From: Cranoglanis bouderius
Lineage: Eukaryota > Chordata > Actinopteri > Siluriformes > Cranoglanididae
Direction: 5' to 3'
Length of the DNA: 64,000 nucleotides
NCBI GenBank assembly: GCA_023630585.1
Contig: CM042544.1
Span: 22,822,256-22,886,255 of the forward strand
This document shows, in pieces, positions 1 to 12,405 of this stretch. The notes below the pieces were generated by a model. That model was not told the origin of the DNA. It saw only the letters and a program-made list of their open reading frames with translations, and did no database searches. The translations under genes were made by a program, and so were the position numbers. The stretch's first letter is position 1, and the number at the start of each line of letters is the position of its first letter.

Positions 1-200
1 CTGTTTTCCCACAAACTTTGCAGGGTCATGTGTGGGGCATGAGACTTCTCATTTATTCCAGACAGAAGACTATTCACAGGATTACCAGAAGGAGGCAGAC
101 TGCTTGTGAAGGAGAAAGAACAAAGGTCAGAGAGGAAAAAAAAAGTAATCTTGAGTGCAAGAAGGCCAAATTCTCATTCCATACAGCTTAGTATTCTTTG

Positions 201-491
201 TATAGATATTCCTTTCCTAAATGCACCCTCATGAACAGTTTGCATTCAAATTACATGCTTTATTGCTTAGGTTTCTAATCTGCTTTTGACGGTTCATTTT
301 ATATATATATATATATATATAAGGATCCATGCAAACACAAATGTGAACCGTCAAAGGCAGAAAGATTAGAGCTAAACAAAACAAACAAACAAATAAAAAT
401 CAAACCTAAGCAATAAGGCATGTAATTTGAATGCAAACTGTTTTTGTTGAGGGTACATTTAGGAAAGGAATATTCATACCTCCAATATCTA
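201..491. mobile_element. Foldback (palindromic) MITE-like element
   Basis: The left arm (201-299) is the imperfect reverse complement of the right arm (343-491). Shared blocks include TTCCTTTCCTAAATG, CAGTTTGCATTCAAATTACATG, TTATTGCTTAGGTTT and TTTGACGGTTCA, each found once on either strand. The loop is a short (AT)n run at 299-320. The right arm carries small insertions, among them an (AAAC)n-like stretch near 376-392. No coding capacity is present. The architecture fits a foldback MITE; the superfamily is not recognised. Confidence 0.7.
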
Positions 492-1625
492 TGACCTCCT
501 CCCATTTTAAAAATCAGTCTACAGTTACTAAACTGAAAATGTCATACTTGTAAAACCATCATCACAGTAATGACAAACTGAATTTTCAGTATAAACATGA
601 TTTCCATGTACATGGCACAAAAAACGAACAAACGCATGAATTCTGTTCTGACTGTTTTCATTACAATTGCATGGCCACATATTAGATATGCACATATGAA
701 AGCAATTCAAATCCAATTTAAAAGGATTTTTAACCTGAGCTGATCCTAACGAATTCAAACAAGTGAGGGTTGTGTGGTTGGGATTAATTTCATACCATAT
801 GAATAAAGTCATTAAAAAAAACCCTGATAAATGCAGCCATGCCCCTAAACCTAACCTTAATATTCTGAACTTTATATAAAAACAGATTCAAGAATTTGAT
901 ACGCATCCTCCACTAGTTCGGAAGGAAACTGCATTCACAAACTCTGAAAAACATCAGCTCTGTGTCTCACTGTGTCTCCAAGTATATTAGTGGCTATATT
1001 TACAAAGCATTATTACCTGTATTACACAGGAATGGCAACAAGAGAGAGAAAAATGCATTCCATTTAATGATGTTTGTCATTATTCTGGACATTCTGGAAT
1101 TTTCGTAATCATGTGAACTTTATGTAATGTTGAAATTCCCTGCTAATCTTTGCCTATACAATTCTATACATTTTCTTTAGACATTATACAGGCTTCCACA
1201 TGTCTGTTTATCAATCTCTTATATTTTTTATATAAATAATATAAATACATTTATTATATCTTTATTTCTTGGTTTGCCAGTGCTTCTTTTTGCATGTAAG
1301 AGGATTTTTAAATCAAACAAGTTACACATTCTTCATCACATGTTCACTGTGCAAGTAGATAGTTTGGGCAAAATTTACATAAACAATTAATCAAATTCAT
1401 ACTATTGTTAAAAATAGTAAAAAAAAAATAATAATAATAATTGAAAAATTTGCTGGAAGTGCTATGAGGCAGAGCTAGTTTTGTGACAATATACTGTATG
1501 CAGAGAGACTCATGTGTCCTTGTTCTTTCTGCTCTGTGGACACAAAGCCTTTATTGTCACTGAAACTTGGCAAAGATATGCTGCCAGTGTTCACCTGGCA
1601 TTCAGGGACTTTAGTTAATCTGAGC
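492..1625. other. Intergenic, AT-rich, no gene seen
   Basis: Only short reading frames without family resemblance or splice-supported structure are found here. No repeat boundaries could be placed. Confidence 0.6.
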
Positions 1626-1628
1626 CAC

Positions 1629-1692
1629 CTTACACACACACTTACACACACACTTACACACACACTTACACACACACTTACACACACACTTA
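1629..1692. repeat. 12-bp tandem repeat (CTTACACACACA)n
   Basis: About five consecutive copies of a 12-bp unit, a CA-repeat interrupted regularly by CTT. The regular interruption keeps several frames open on both strands, which explains the short low-complexity ORFs covering it. Confidence 0.9.
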
Positions 1693-1695
1693 CAT

Positions 1696-4600
1696 AAAGC
1701 ATGATCATAAAATGCATGTAAGAGGCAGGTGTACCCTTCCGGAACAAGGTACAGTTTGTGTACCTTTATGTCTTGTCTCACCTTTTGTATGTGTAATCAG
1801 ATAGTCAGGTTTCTACTGACAGGGTAGTCACACTTCACAGTTAATTATTACCAATAAGGAATGTATAGAATAACCTGTTACTCCAGCAGTGTTCTTCTAA
1901 AATATATAATAAAAAAATATTCTCATGGTCATACTGAGGAATGTCTGTAATATGAGGAACTCATGACACAGACGCTTGAGTTCAGTAGTGTGTGAGAGCT
2001 AGAAGAGGTTGTGGTCAGAGGTACATCAAATGCAGTTATTCTAGTTGATGACAGATGTTTCTATGATTAGAAATCTGTGAGGTAACAAGGATACTGATGC
2101 ATCACACCATGTTTCTTATTATATGTTGGTATATGACAACTCATTCTTCTTAATCCCTTGATTCACTGGACAGTGAAATTGAACAGGTTCTGATGAGAAA
2201 AATATTAGGACAGATAAGAAAGTATTCCAGAGGGAATTATATTGCGTATTTTAAAAACCAAACCAATTTGACTTGTTTTGGTGATGTGTAGAAGGTAATG
2301 CGAATTGAGAGTGACTCCTGGGCCAGACCACCTCATGAAAATAAGTACAGTTTCTTGTTTAACTACATAGATACAACATTAATAAAGACATCAGATATCA
2401 AAATGCTTTCACTCAGACAGGATGACTTCTGCTTTGGTAGAATTCCTTAAAAAAATGTTTTTTTTAAAAAAGAAGCAAATATTAAACAAAAATCTAAAGC
2501 TACGTGAACTTTTATACATAATGAGTGTTGTAGTTATTTTAAACAAATATGCTGACTACATGTTCGAAAATATCTTTGGTTAGGTAAGGCTTTGATAAGT
2601 AAGGTTTACAGAGTTTGGCTCTGTGTCTCCCCACAGCGAACTTTCCTCTCATCAGCTCTGTCTACACGGCCCGTGGAATGCTCTGGCCATGCCAGCCTCT
2701 CATCACACCAGCTGATAAAGGCAACTCTGTATTGTCAACAGTTTGATGCATTGCCAGCTGTGATATTGTCACTATGTGACTAAAGAGACTCATTTAATGA
2801 GACTCATCTTTCTACCGAGTCAACTTCCTGGTTCTGGGTTTGCTAAAGGATAAATACACTTCATGTCTATATACTTATGCTGCAGAAACAAGTTCAAGTG
2901 GTTTTAAAGCTGCTGTTTCGTGTGGTGTGAGAAAATAAACAGGCTAAACTGTGGGAGTGATTTCAATGTGAGAAAGGGTCTCTAGGTGGCTATGTTTAGT
3001 CTCTTTTGTAGCATAAATGCCATGGCATCTGTGGAATGTTAGTTCATTAGTAGTCATTTGGCAACAAACACTTTGCCTTTAATCATTTTTCAAGCATGAA
3101 GTAAAAAATGGTCTCCTCCACCAGCTGAAACCACATTCAGAAACATTTGGAGGAAAGGGAGTGTAATACAGAGTCCATTTAAAGTCTCTGGGCAAAGTAA
3201 TTTAACTAATAATGATTTTAAATACATGTCTGCTTTTCACCAAACGGTTTCCAGCTGAGAAGGTTTTTAGGGGTTGAACCAGTGACTGAATTACAAAAAC
3301 AAACAGCTCTCTGGAGAGTAAGCTCAGAGCTCTTAAGTTTTTAATACATACAGGCTTATATGACATTCCACAACAATAAGTCAACCATCCTGTCACCATC
3401 TGCATCGATTATCCAGTCACATGCTGCTCATATGATCAATAGTTAACAAATGTTGCGTTGGGTTTCTAAGAATAAAGCAGTACTGATACTGTTGCTTTAG
3501 TATTATCATTTAACATTATTAGAATCCATTCTTAAATTATTAAAGAGCTGTTATACACCCAGAGTGGAATGGTATGAATGGTTGTCCATTGGACTTGTAA
3601 AGATCGCCCCAGGAGACCTCTTAATTCCAACCACAAAGCTAGAGTTAATGCTTAGCGTTTCTGTTTTCCCAGATGATGGAGATCAGAGGACACTCTCCTC
3701 CTCAGCGTCTGCTCTTTAAAAAAAATAGACAAACTTTATATGGGGGTTGTTTTCTCGTTCTTGTTTTTCATGCTAATCCTGGAATTTACTTTTTGTCTGT
3801 ACTTTTTGTACAGATTTTGTACAGAGTTTTTCTTTAACAGTAGTGAAAACAATTAAGGTAAAAATATGTCATCTAAAAATCTCAAAATTATTATTCTTGC
3901 TAAACATTAAATTCGTGACTGTCCATTTCCCTAATTTCAACAGAACTAGACAAACTCATACTATTGTGGCTTTATGAGAGGGAACTGCAACTGATACTGT
4001 GAATAGGTTCTCATGATATAGACACTACAGACTGACACAGTAGTTTCCTGCAAACATGGTTGCGCAAAGAACCACACAACCTCTTATCTAATTTTCAGAT
4101 CTATGCTATAGATAAATGCTTTCTCATGCAAGCACATGACAATTTGGGCATTCAACATCTAACCATAATCATTCAATGGTCAAGCTTAACCTTTGGCCAT
4201 TCTCGTCAGCCCAAGAGAGCCAGGTGACCTGCTGGTCCTCCACTCAGTCATTGAACCGTAGTTACAGATGTAACTTCGATTCTACGTCCTTTCATTCTGC
4301 ACTGTCAGGGCACTTTCCTTCCAGACTAGTGGGGGGTTGTGTATCAAAGTTGTCACAAGGATTTAGACCTCGCCAGACAACAACATATACTACTAATAAT
4401 AATGCAAATAGTATATTTTTACTGAGACTTAGGATCATGTAAATATTAATACTACTTCCTATGGGTGAAGTAGTATTGATACTGAACCCTACTGAGGATA
4501 AAATACACAAGAGTTTGGGAAAGTTGACAAAGCTTCAACAATTCACGCAACCCATAAATTTATGGACTATTTTCAATCTAATATTGCAGATTTAAACATA

Positions 4601-7600
4601 ACACAATTAGCAAAAATCAAAGCATTAGAGCACTATGCTCAGCGTGTCTGAATTGCTTCGACAAGACAAGAATGGAATAGAGGACAAGCCCTTTTATAGG
4701 TTGTACACATGGGGTTACGGTAGGTCAAAATGTGTAGACTGTGCTATTGGCAAGCAATCAAGCAAACAGGAAAACTTCACCGGTTCAGAAGGAAACCACC
4801 CTGGTGGTCCTGGACAAAAGGAAGTAGAACCTAAAGATGATTTAAAAATAATTTGAGCAACACCAGGCAAGTGAAAGAAAACATTAAAGCAACCTTTAGA
4901 AAGAAAAAACACAGTCACGTCAAAGCTTCCGCCAGCCAATTTACGGTTAAAACAGCAAATGGCAGTAATTTCAGCATCAAATATCATGATGTAGACATGC
5001 GTCATAGGTGCAGATTTCCTAAAAAGATTTCCACTTTTCGAAGCCATGAAACAGACTACAAACTAAGTCTTTTTGGCTACTAATTCCAAAAAAAACTGAC
5101 TCTAAGCACAGAGAGAGAGAGAGAGCATAAAACAAATGAATATTATAAGAGCTTTTCCACTGGCCCATATACTATTGTTTAGCAGATGCCTCAATTTCTA
5201 CAGAAAACAAAAATAGCCAGAAGGCATAAACACATAATACATCTTAGAAATATGTTGAGGGTTGTCAGTACAAGTAAAAGAATGTGGCCTTCTTTTGTCC
5301 ATTAATCCCTTAAAATCCCAAATTATGAAGATGATTAATATTTTTTTTTCCATCTTGTAGCATTTTATTTAGTAACTACAGTGATACTAATGGGAAAGTA
5401 TGTAATATAAGTCTGGACCTGCTTATAGGTTCTAGCAGATTAAATAGTGGTTAAATAAGTGATAAGAATTTGGCTTGATTCACTCATAAAGTGTCTTGTC
5501 TCTCACTTCAGCCCATGTATTTCTCATGTCAATATCACGTCCATATAAGTGCAAAAGGTGAATGAGATTTATAGAGGTGTTCTTTTACAAGGGAGACTGA
5601 TTACAGACATCACAGGAGCAATCTACTATACAACAACTATATGCGGGTTGTATAACATCTGAGCAAAAAGAGCCAGAAGGCAGGTTAAAACTATGAGTGT
5701 GTTTGTCCTGACTTGATCTATCCATTACTCCTGCAATGTAGACATTTTAACACACACACACAAAGTTAGCCACAGTTATGATAAGGACATCCGTGTTGGT
5801 TTGAATCCATGAGTGCAAATGTTGCCAGTAAAAGCACACTCAGGTGTTACACAGTGTTTTGTTTTGTATAGTACAAGGATCATGTCTGTACTCTTTAGAC
5901 AGCTTTATCAGATATGGCTTTTGCAATCAAAGCAGTCTGATTCACTTCAAGCCTCCATAACAAAATTCAACGAGGGTAAGACTATCCCTGGACTGCATGC
6001 CTTTACAAGTTGAAAAGTGAAGTCAGAAGGGAATTCAGATTTTGAACCAGCATTGTCTACCATGTAATTATACAGAGTTTCTGATAAATAATAAAAAATT
6101 CCCACTGGACAGAGATGTATCCCTTGCCAATTCATGTTCACTTTATACACTGTTTCTCATACAATGTAGTATGCATAGGTCCACCTTTATGATTATGACT
6201 TCTATTATGATTTCCTTACAGTATGTAATGTAACACAGTATTCCTACATGCACATACCTTTTTTTTTTTTTTTTGTATAGACGCATCTTGCATGCTGTAC
6301 ACAATTTTATTTGTAACTTACTTTTAACAATACACATTGTCACAAAACAGCTTTACAGGAATCCGGATGTAGGCTTATGTCCTTAATGAGCAAGCCGGAG
6401 GTAACAGTGGCAAAGAAAAACTCCCTGACACGACATGATTAAGAAATCTTAAGAGGAACCAGACTGAAAAAGGAACCTATTTCTTTCTAGATTACACCGG
6501 ACAGTGGAATTATAAAACTTTACTTTTCTACAGTTGTATACTATTTATTTATGTATTTATTTATTTTATTAGTCGGTTATTCTAATGCACATAAACATAC
6601 AGATGCAGTTTCAAGTATACGGTGGGAAAACAATGAGAAGTATGTACAGTTGTATACTATGACGTTAAACAACGCTAAGTGTTTTGAAAGAATGTACAGT
6701 TTGCGAATAGTCTTATGATTACAGCAGCAGTTCTTATTTATAAACTGTATATAAACAAAAAATATAAACATAAATATTTCGACATTGACAAAGTTATTGT
6801 TATTTTAGCTGTTATTAAATGAAGGAGTTTAAATCAGATTCCAAATGCGAATGCCACACTTGACCACACTTGACCTTGACCTAGATCTTCTGATCAACCT
6901 GATTATTGTAAGTGAAATAATGAGGGAATAACACACACTTGACGATGGAACAGCTGAGCAGCCAATTGTCCAATTACATGGCCCCTTAAAAAAAAAGGAT
7001 ATAAATAGTGCTGTAATTTCGACACCGTTCACCTGATTTGGATGTAAATACTCTTACATTAAAGCTGAATTCTCTCATTACACCGCCCTGCATCAGATTT
7101 GCTGAATAGGATCTGATGGTTGTTTCTTATTAATACTTAGATGCTGAGTCCAGATATGCTGTTAGTTTTGCTCTAGAACATCACAACGTTTCACAAAGTC
7201 TGATGTCCAGTGTAGAGCTTTTTTGCCTAAGATGGACCATAAACGTTAGAGCTGTTGCCAGATACACTGCCACCAACACAGGAAACACTATGTTTATGTA
7301 CAATAGGTGAGCAACATTTATCACTTTTCCTCTGATTAGCCCTTATATGAATGCTAGGCACACTTACATGCACACAAAACTCCTGATTTCAGGGATTTAT
7401 AATGACCAGTGAAAGACGGAAATGCGAGCATATCCCAGATGATTTCTGCTACATCTGTGGGTGTTTTGCCTTTCCAGAAAATCCCTCAAAAGGAAGTTCA
7501 CTCCTTAAGCACTCTGCATATTATTATAATGTTCGTCTTTTGAAATAGCTTTATTTAGAGATTTTCACAAACATTTCACAGACTATTTGTCTGCTGTTCA

Positions 7601-9415
7601 CGTTGTAAACAAGTGTTATGTTTTGTGAGCCTATCGTTGTTATTAATAAATAATAATAGTGAAATTTGACAGCTTCTACCAATTTTAATAAAACCCTGAC
7701 CATTCTTATCTTGTGGGAAAACAGTACGTGATGGGGAATTTTCAGTGGCATATTTGAACTCAGCATGACCAAAATAGGTAAAAACAAGTGTGCACAACAG
7801 CATAAACTTTTTTTTCTAGATGCAGGGCGGTGTTATTTAATTCATTCTTTATTTTCGACTCCTGCTAGAAGTTAAAATAACAATAACTTTGTCATTATCC
7901 AAATATTTCATGTCGTATCATGTCACTTTTCATGTGGCGCTTCTTTTGAATTCCTGGATTCTATTAAGAACAACCTCAAGTAGAAGGAGAACATCACATG
8001 CATGGTCAAGGCACACCAGAGGATATTATTTCTGATGCAGTACAGGAAACTCGACGAAATTCAATCTCATCTAATAATTCAATAGTTCAGCTTTCCTTCA
8101 TTACTGTGTGGTTGCCCTCATCTCCTTCTCAGTCCAATGCACTATTACAACAAGTAATTCATACAGCTGAGAAGATCATAGGATGCCTGCTCACTTCCAA
8201 TAAATAAACCGTTCACTGCCAGAGCAATGACACAGAGTTAGACTATTGCTAATGTCCCCACACATCCAGGAAACCAACTTTTTCAGAAGCTACCGTCAGG
8301 GAGGCGCTACCATATGCACCAAGAAAGCTTCTTCCTGTGTGCGATCGGAATTAGCAACCAAAACCTATGATGTCTTTTTCTGGGTTCTGGACTCAAACTT
8401 ACTCAAGCCATGCAATTTATCATCTAGTATTTATTAATACTATATTTACTAGACACATCAATATCAATATACTTTATCTGGACCACAAAAACTCATACAG
8501 TAATGGTGGCCTGCACTGAACACACAAATACATGATCTACCTCAAAGGAATGTACTGTACCTAGCATGATAACAATTCAAATGATGTACCTTATATGTAT
8601 ATGTGTATTTTCGCATCTTGTAAGGTAAAGTCTGATCTGTCTTTTGATCTTTTGATCTGTATGTTCACTTTGTGACACTTTTTCTTTTACTTAATGTAAC
8701 ATGTGATATGTAATATGTATCAGCCTTAGTTTAGGGAGAAGTTGTTAAAGGTGGGGCATTGAGCAATAGATGAATTGTCACCCCAGAGCGGTTTACTCCT
8801 TTAGGGCGTAAATGAATAGCTAATACTCCCGCACAAAATAGTGCTTGAACAAGCAGTTGACTTTTTTATTCAGACAAACATTTTAGTTAAACATCCTAGT
8901 GAGAAGAGGCTGAAGACTAAATTCCTGAGCTTTAAAACTTCATTTCATGGTGTATACCAGCGGAGGGAAGGACGTATCAAAAGTAAACAAGAGCAATATC
9001 CTTTTTGCTCAGAATGTGTAATATGGATGTGGACATGCGAAGCCTGACACCCAAATAGGCCTTTTGGTTTCATTCTTTCAGTGTTCAGACAGCACTCTAT
9101 TTTATTTTCTATTGTATAACACATAACACTTATGTTTGTGATATATTTAAAAGAGATAACTTGGGAACTGGGAAATGTGTTTTTTTTTCTTAAATAGCCA
9201 TTCCTCAATGCCTTACATGAACTTGTGGATATTGTTACAAATGGTGTGATAAGAACAAGTCCCCTGAGTGCACAAATTCAAAATTGGAACCACATGTGAA
9301 TGGACACAGCTGGGTACGGACATTTCTTCCCTACAGAGTTGCTGAAAAACTTTTGAAAATAACAATGTATAAGGCTGAGTGATGTGGTTTTAATCTGCCA
9401 CCGATTCAGGGGAAA
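1696..9415. other. Intergenic desert, no supported gene
   Basis: About 7.7 kb of AT-rich sequence. Reading frames are all below about 110 codons and none resembles a known family or can be joined to neighbours through good splice sites in phase. Short mononucleotide runs, such as poly-T near 6260-6275, and a few CA/GA runs occur. An unrecognised non-coding RNA or enhancer cannot be excluded. Confidence 0.55.
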
Positions 9416-9963
9416 ACTTAAAGGTGCTCTTATCGCTGAGTTGGGAACAGATCTCTGATAAGCAGGGTACATTCCTCCCATTCAGGTGAAAGCATTCCTC
9501 AACTCTAACTTCTAAGTCCATACCGTTTTCAGGTTCGTGGCAGTGAGCTAGCCAGTGGGAACATGCAATACATCTATACTGTTTTCTTTCTGTACATTTG
9601 GGTCATTCAGTGTCTCAATGTTTTTTTTTTTTATATTTGATATAGGCTTCATTGTGGTGAATGCAGAACATCCTGTACAATGCTCAACCTTGATCATGAC
9701 ATCCTTTTCATTCCTTTGAGATTCAAACATCATTAGCCACTGTACAGAGATACAGGAGACTGATCATAAACAAGAATCATTTCAAAAAGTAGCATTTTCC
9801 TATTATATATAAAGCCTAAGTCACTGGCTAGCTCACTGCCACAAACCCGAAAACGGTATGGACTTAGAAGTTAGAGTTGAGGAATGCTTTCACCTGAATG
9901 GGAGGAATGTACCCTGCTTATCAGAGATCTGTTCCCAACTCAGCGATAAGAGCACCTTTAAGT
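9416..9963. mobile_element. Inverted-repeat element, 142-bp arms
   Basis: The arms at 9416-9557 and 9822-9963 are reverse complements over 142 bp with only two mismatches that I can find (in the GGTTCGTGG / GGGTTTGTGG part) and no gaps. They enclose a 264-bp spacer (9558-9821) without a gene. This is the structure of a recent non-autonomous DNA transposon or an inverted duplication. No target-site duplication is evident at the outer ends. Confidence 0.8.
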
Positions 9964-10713
9964 CCACAGCATGTTATGTGACTCTGTGGCTTCAGAGGTG
10001 TCTGTCTGTGTTATCCAAGTAAATGCTTGTAATGTCAGCAGAGCATAGCTCTCTAAAAGGAAAGTGTGTTAACTGAAAAGGAATGCCATGGTTACACTTT
10101 GCAGGTGGCACCGAAGTGCTTCCAGGCCTGTTCATGTGAAAGTTTGGAAAACGTGTATAGTGTGAACATTTGGATACCAGGAAGAATCAAACCTTAAAAT
10201 TACTGATGGGTATTATACTCATCTGTTCCTTTTCAAAAGTAATCACAGAACTTGAGCCAAAATTGCAAAGCTACAAGCAAGTTTCCACCTGCAATGCTGA
10301 CAGGAAGAAACCTGCTCATTCTGTAGTTCCCAAGAAATGACACATTAAAATACCACAAGCCCTATTTCCAAATTACAAACACAAAGAACAAAGATTTTGA
10401 CATGTACAGCAGATTACAGCAGACCAGTCGGTAGAACTGGTGCTGATAATGTGTCACCGTTGGAATTTACTTAGAATACTTAGACAGCTCAGCATAACAG
10501 GATGTTTGTGCAGGTCTCATCCAGCCAATCCCCATATCATGTCATGTCTTCAGAAAGGTTTAGGAAATTTCACACAGGAGTGAGGCAGTAGTTTGGAGAA
10601 GAATTTGTGTAGAAGACGACAATGGAGTGAACAAAGGGGCCCTTGTTTCTCTGCATGCTTTTCTTCAACATCAAGACTACAGAACACATGAGTGGGCACT
10701 TTTCAGACCCACT

Positions 10714-10715
<2 letters not shown>

Positions 10716-10760
<45 letters not shown>
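10716..10760. repeat. (AAT)n microsatellite
   Basis: About 15 uninterrupted AAT/TAA units. Confidence 0.95.
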
Positions 10761-10761
<1 letters not shown>

Positions 10762-10798
10762 TACTTATCCTGAAAATGGAAATTATGCCAATTAATAT

Positions 10799-11097
10799 TG
10801 TCATGGAAATACCGGTAAAAGACTAGAGACTACAATTCCCATCAGCCACAGCACCTCACCTGATCATGTCACATGACTGCTGCACCTGATTCATGTTTGG
10901 GGTTAATGGGCACTTGTATAAAAGTCACGTTTTGCACTGCACTCATTGTCTTTCGTTTGTCTTATTTTGCCATTGTCTTCTGTTGCCATGTTTGTTTCTT
11001 AGCCTTGGTGTTCTAGAGTTCCTGTTTTGTGATTTGTTTTCATGTTTATTAAACTTTAATCTGCACTTGCATCTGACTTTGCCTCCGTGACGTAACA
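10799..11097 (+). repeat. 5' LTR
   Basis: 299 bp from TGTCATGG to GACGTAACA. It contains TATAAAAG at 10917. Compared with the 3' copy it lacks a 19-bp segment near the CCATGTTT repeat, consistent with slippage between two copies of that octamer. Confidence 0.75.
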
Positions 11098-11115
11098 GAA
11101 CAAAAGACCTTCAAA

Positions 11116-11730
11116 ATGGATGCAGCAGATTTTTTCCCCACCCAAGAGAAAATCTTAGAAGGAATCGTAAGATCTTCCCCCACCCTCCCTCCCCTACTGC
11201 GGATATCGCACAGCCCACCGATTCAACGGAGAACATCACTCAGCCATCCCTATTCAGCTGAGGATGCCTCTCAGCCCCCCGGTTCAGCTGAGGACGTTGC
11301 TCCATCTCTCAGTGCAGCCGAAAGCTCCACTTTACCTTCCTGCGCCACCTCGGACGTCACTACACCAGGCTCCGCTTTGGACGTCGCCCCACCTTCCTGC
11401 TCGGCTGGGGACGTCGCCCCGCCATCCTGCTCGGCTGGGGACGTCGCCCCGCCATCCTGCTCGGCTGGGGACGTCGCCCCGCCATCCTGCTCGGCTGGGG
11501 ACGTCGCCCCGCCATCCGGCTCGGCTGGGGACGTCGCCCCGCCATCCTGCTCGGCTGAGGACGTCGTTCTCCCTCCATGCTCCGCTGAAGACGTCGCTCT
11601 TTTTCTCTGCTTCGCGCCGCATGTCACTCCCCCTTCTCGCTCCACAGAGGACATCACTCCCCCCCGCATGCTTCGCAGAGAGCATCGCTCCTTCCTCTGG
11701 CCTCGCGGAGAGCTTCGCTCCCCCCTCTAG
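11116..11730 (+). CDS. ORF in LTR element, proline/alanine-rich repeat protein
   Basis: A 204-codon ORF opening 18 bp after the 5' LTR (start MDAADFFPTQ). The acidic N-terminus resembles the beginning of fish LTR-element gag proteins, but no zinc knuckle or capsid domain follows. From about residue 88 the protein is a tandem decapeptide array (consensus SAGDVAPPSC) encoded by the 30-bp minisatellite, degenerating toward the C-terminus. Because the unit is a multiple of three, the other frames of both strands are open as well, so openness alone is weak evidence for translation. It is most likely a gag remnant with an expanded repeat; function unknown. Confidence 0.4.
   Translation: MDAADFFPTQEKILEGIVRSSPTLPPLLRISHSPPIQRRTSLSHPYSAEDASQPPGSAEDVAPSLSAAESSTLPSCATSDVTTPGSALDVAPPSCSAGDVAPPSCSAGDVAPPSCSAGDVAPPSCSAGDVAPPSGSAGDVAPPSCSAEDVVLPPCSAEDVALFLCFAPHVTPPSRSTEDITPPRMLRREHRSFLWPRGELRSPL
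11381..11560. repeat. 30-bp GC-rich minisatellite
   Basis: Six units of 30 bp (ACGTCGCCCCGCCATCCTGC followed by TCGGCTGGGG) with one to three substitutions each; related degenerate units continue to about 11620. It is strikingly GC- and CpG-rich within an AT-rich region. Confidence 0.9.
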
Positions 11731-11970
11731 CTCCATGGCTAACGTCGCTCCCCCTGGGGCTCTGTCTTGAGCTTCGTCCCCCCCCCTTGTGCGGAAAAGT
11801 CCGCCCCACATCGGACCCTCACAGAACACGTCTAGCGTCCTCTTCCCAGCCCCGCGAGGGATGACGCACAAGTGAGCTTGGAGTTGCTCGGGGACATCTG
11901 GTCGAGGTGTCCAGGACCCCCTCCTGAACTGAGTATGCACTTCGGGAGCCGCGCATTAAAGGGGGGGTTC

Positions 11971-12245
11971 TGTCATGGAAATACCGGTAAAAGACTAGAG
12001 ACTACAATTCCCATCAGCCACTGCACCTCACCTGATCATGTCACATGACTCCCTGCACCTGGTTCATGTTTGGGGTTAATGGGCACTTGTATAAAAGTCA
12101 TGTTTTGCACCGCACTCATTGTCTTTCATTTGTCTTATTTTGCCATTGTCTTCTGTTGCCATGTTTAGGTCTTTGTTCCATGTTTGTTTCTTAGCCTTGG
12201 TGTTCTAGAGTTCCTGTTTTGTGTTTTGTTTTCATGTTTATTAAA
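11971..12245 (+). repeat. 3' LTR, truncated
   Basis: Matches the 5' LTR from its first base through CATGTTTATTAAA but lacks the last 40-45 bp. It contains the 19-bp segment (around AGGTCTTTGTTCCATGTTT) absent from the 5' copy. Confidence 0.75.
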
Positions 12246-12405
12246 ACTATGAATGAGCTGATATGCAAATTTAACATTCTAATAATTGTAATAAAACGAT
12301 GTATGAGGTAATAATGGCAAGGGAAATCATCATTAATTACTGGAATAAATCTTGAATTGTAAAGAGTGATTTTCCCCCCAGAATGAACTCCATCAAACCT
12401 ATTAA

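Larger units (their letters stand above)
10799..12245 (+). mobile_element. Small non-autonomous LTR retroelement
   Basis: Two near-identical direct repeats start TGTCATGGAAATACCGG at 10799 and 11971 and flank about 870 bp. The 5' copy has a TATA box (10917-10924), an ATTAAA signal near 11048, and ends in ACA at 11097. The 3' copy is immediately preceded by a polypurine tract (AAAGGGGGGG, 11958-11967), as expected for an LTR element. The 3' LTR stops short at about 12245, so target duplications cannot be read. The internal region carries one gag-start-like ORF and a 30-bp minisatellite; no protease, reverse transcriptase or integrase is visible. It therefore looks like a TRIM-like or deleted derivative, probably mobilised in trans. 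Confidence 0.78.

Noticed and set aside
4176..5083. Clustered frames of 70-110 codons on both strands, considered as a small gene
   Set aside because: No family resemblance, no consistent splice phase, no promoter or polyadenylation context. Composition is like the surrounding desert.
11264..11940. Four further open frames (132-202 codons), most on the minus strand
   Set aside because: The 30-bp minisatellite keeps every frame open. Only the frame starting just after the 5' LTR has a plausible gag-like beginning.
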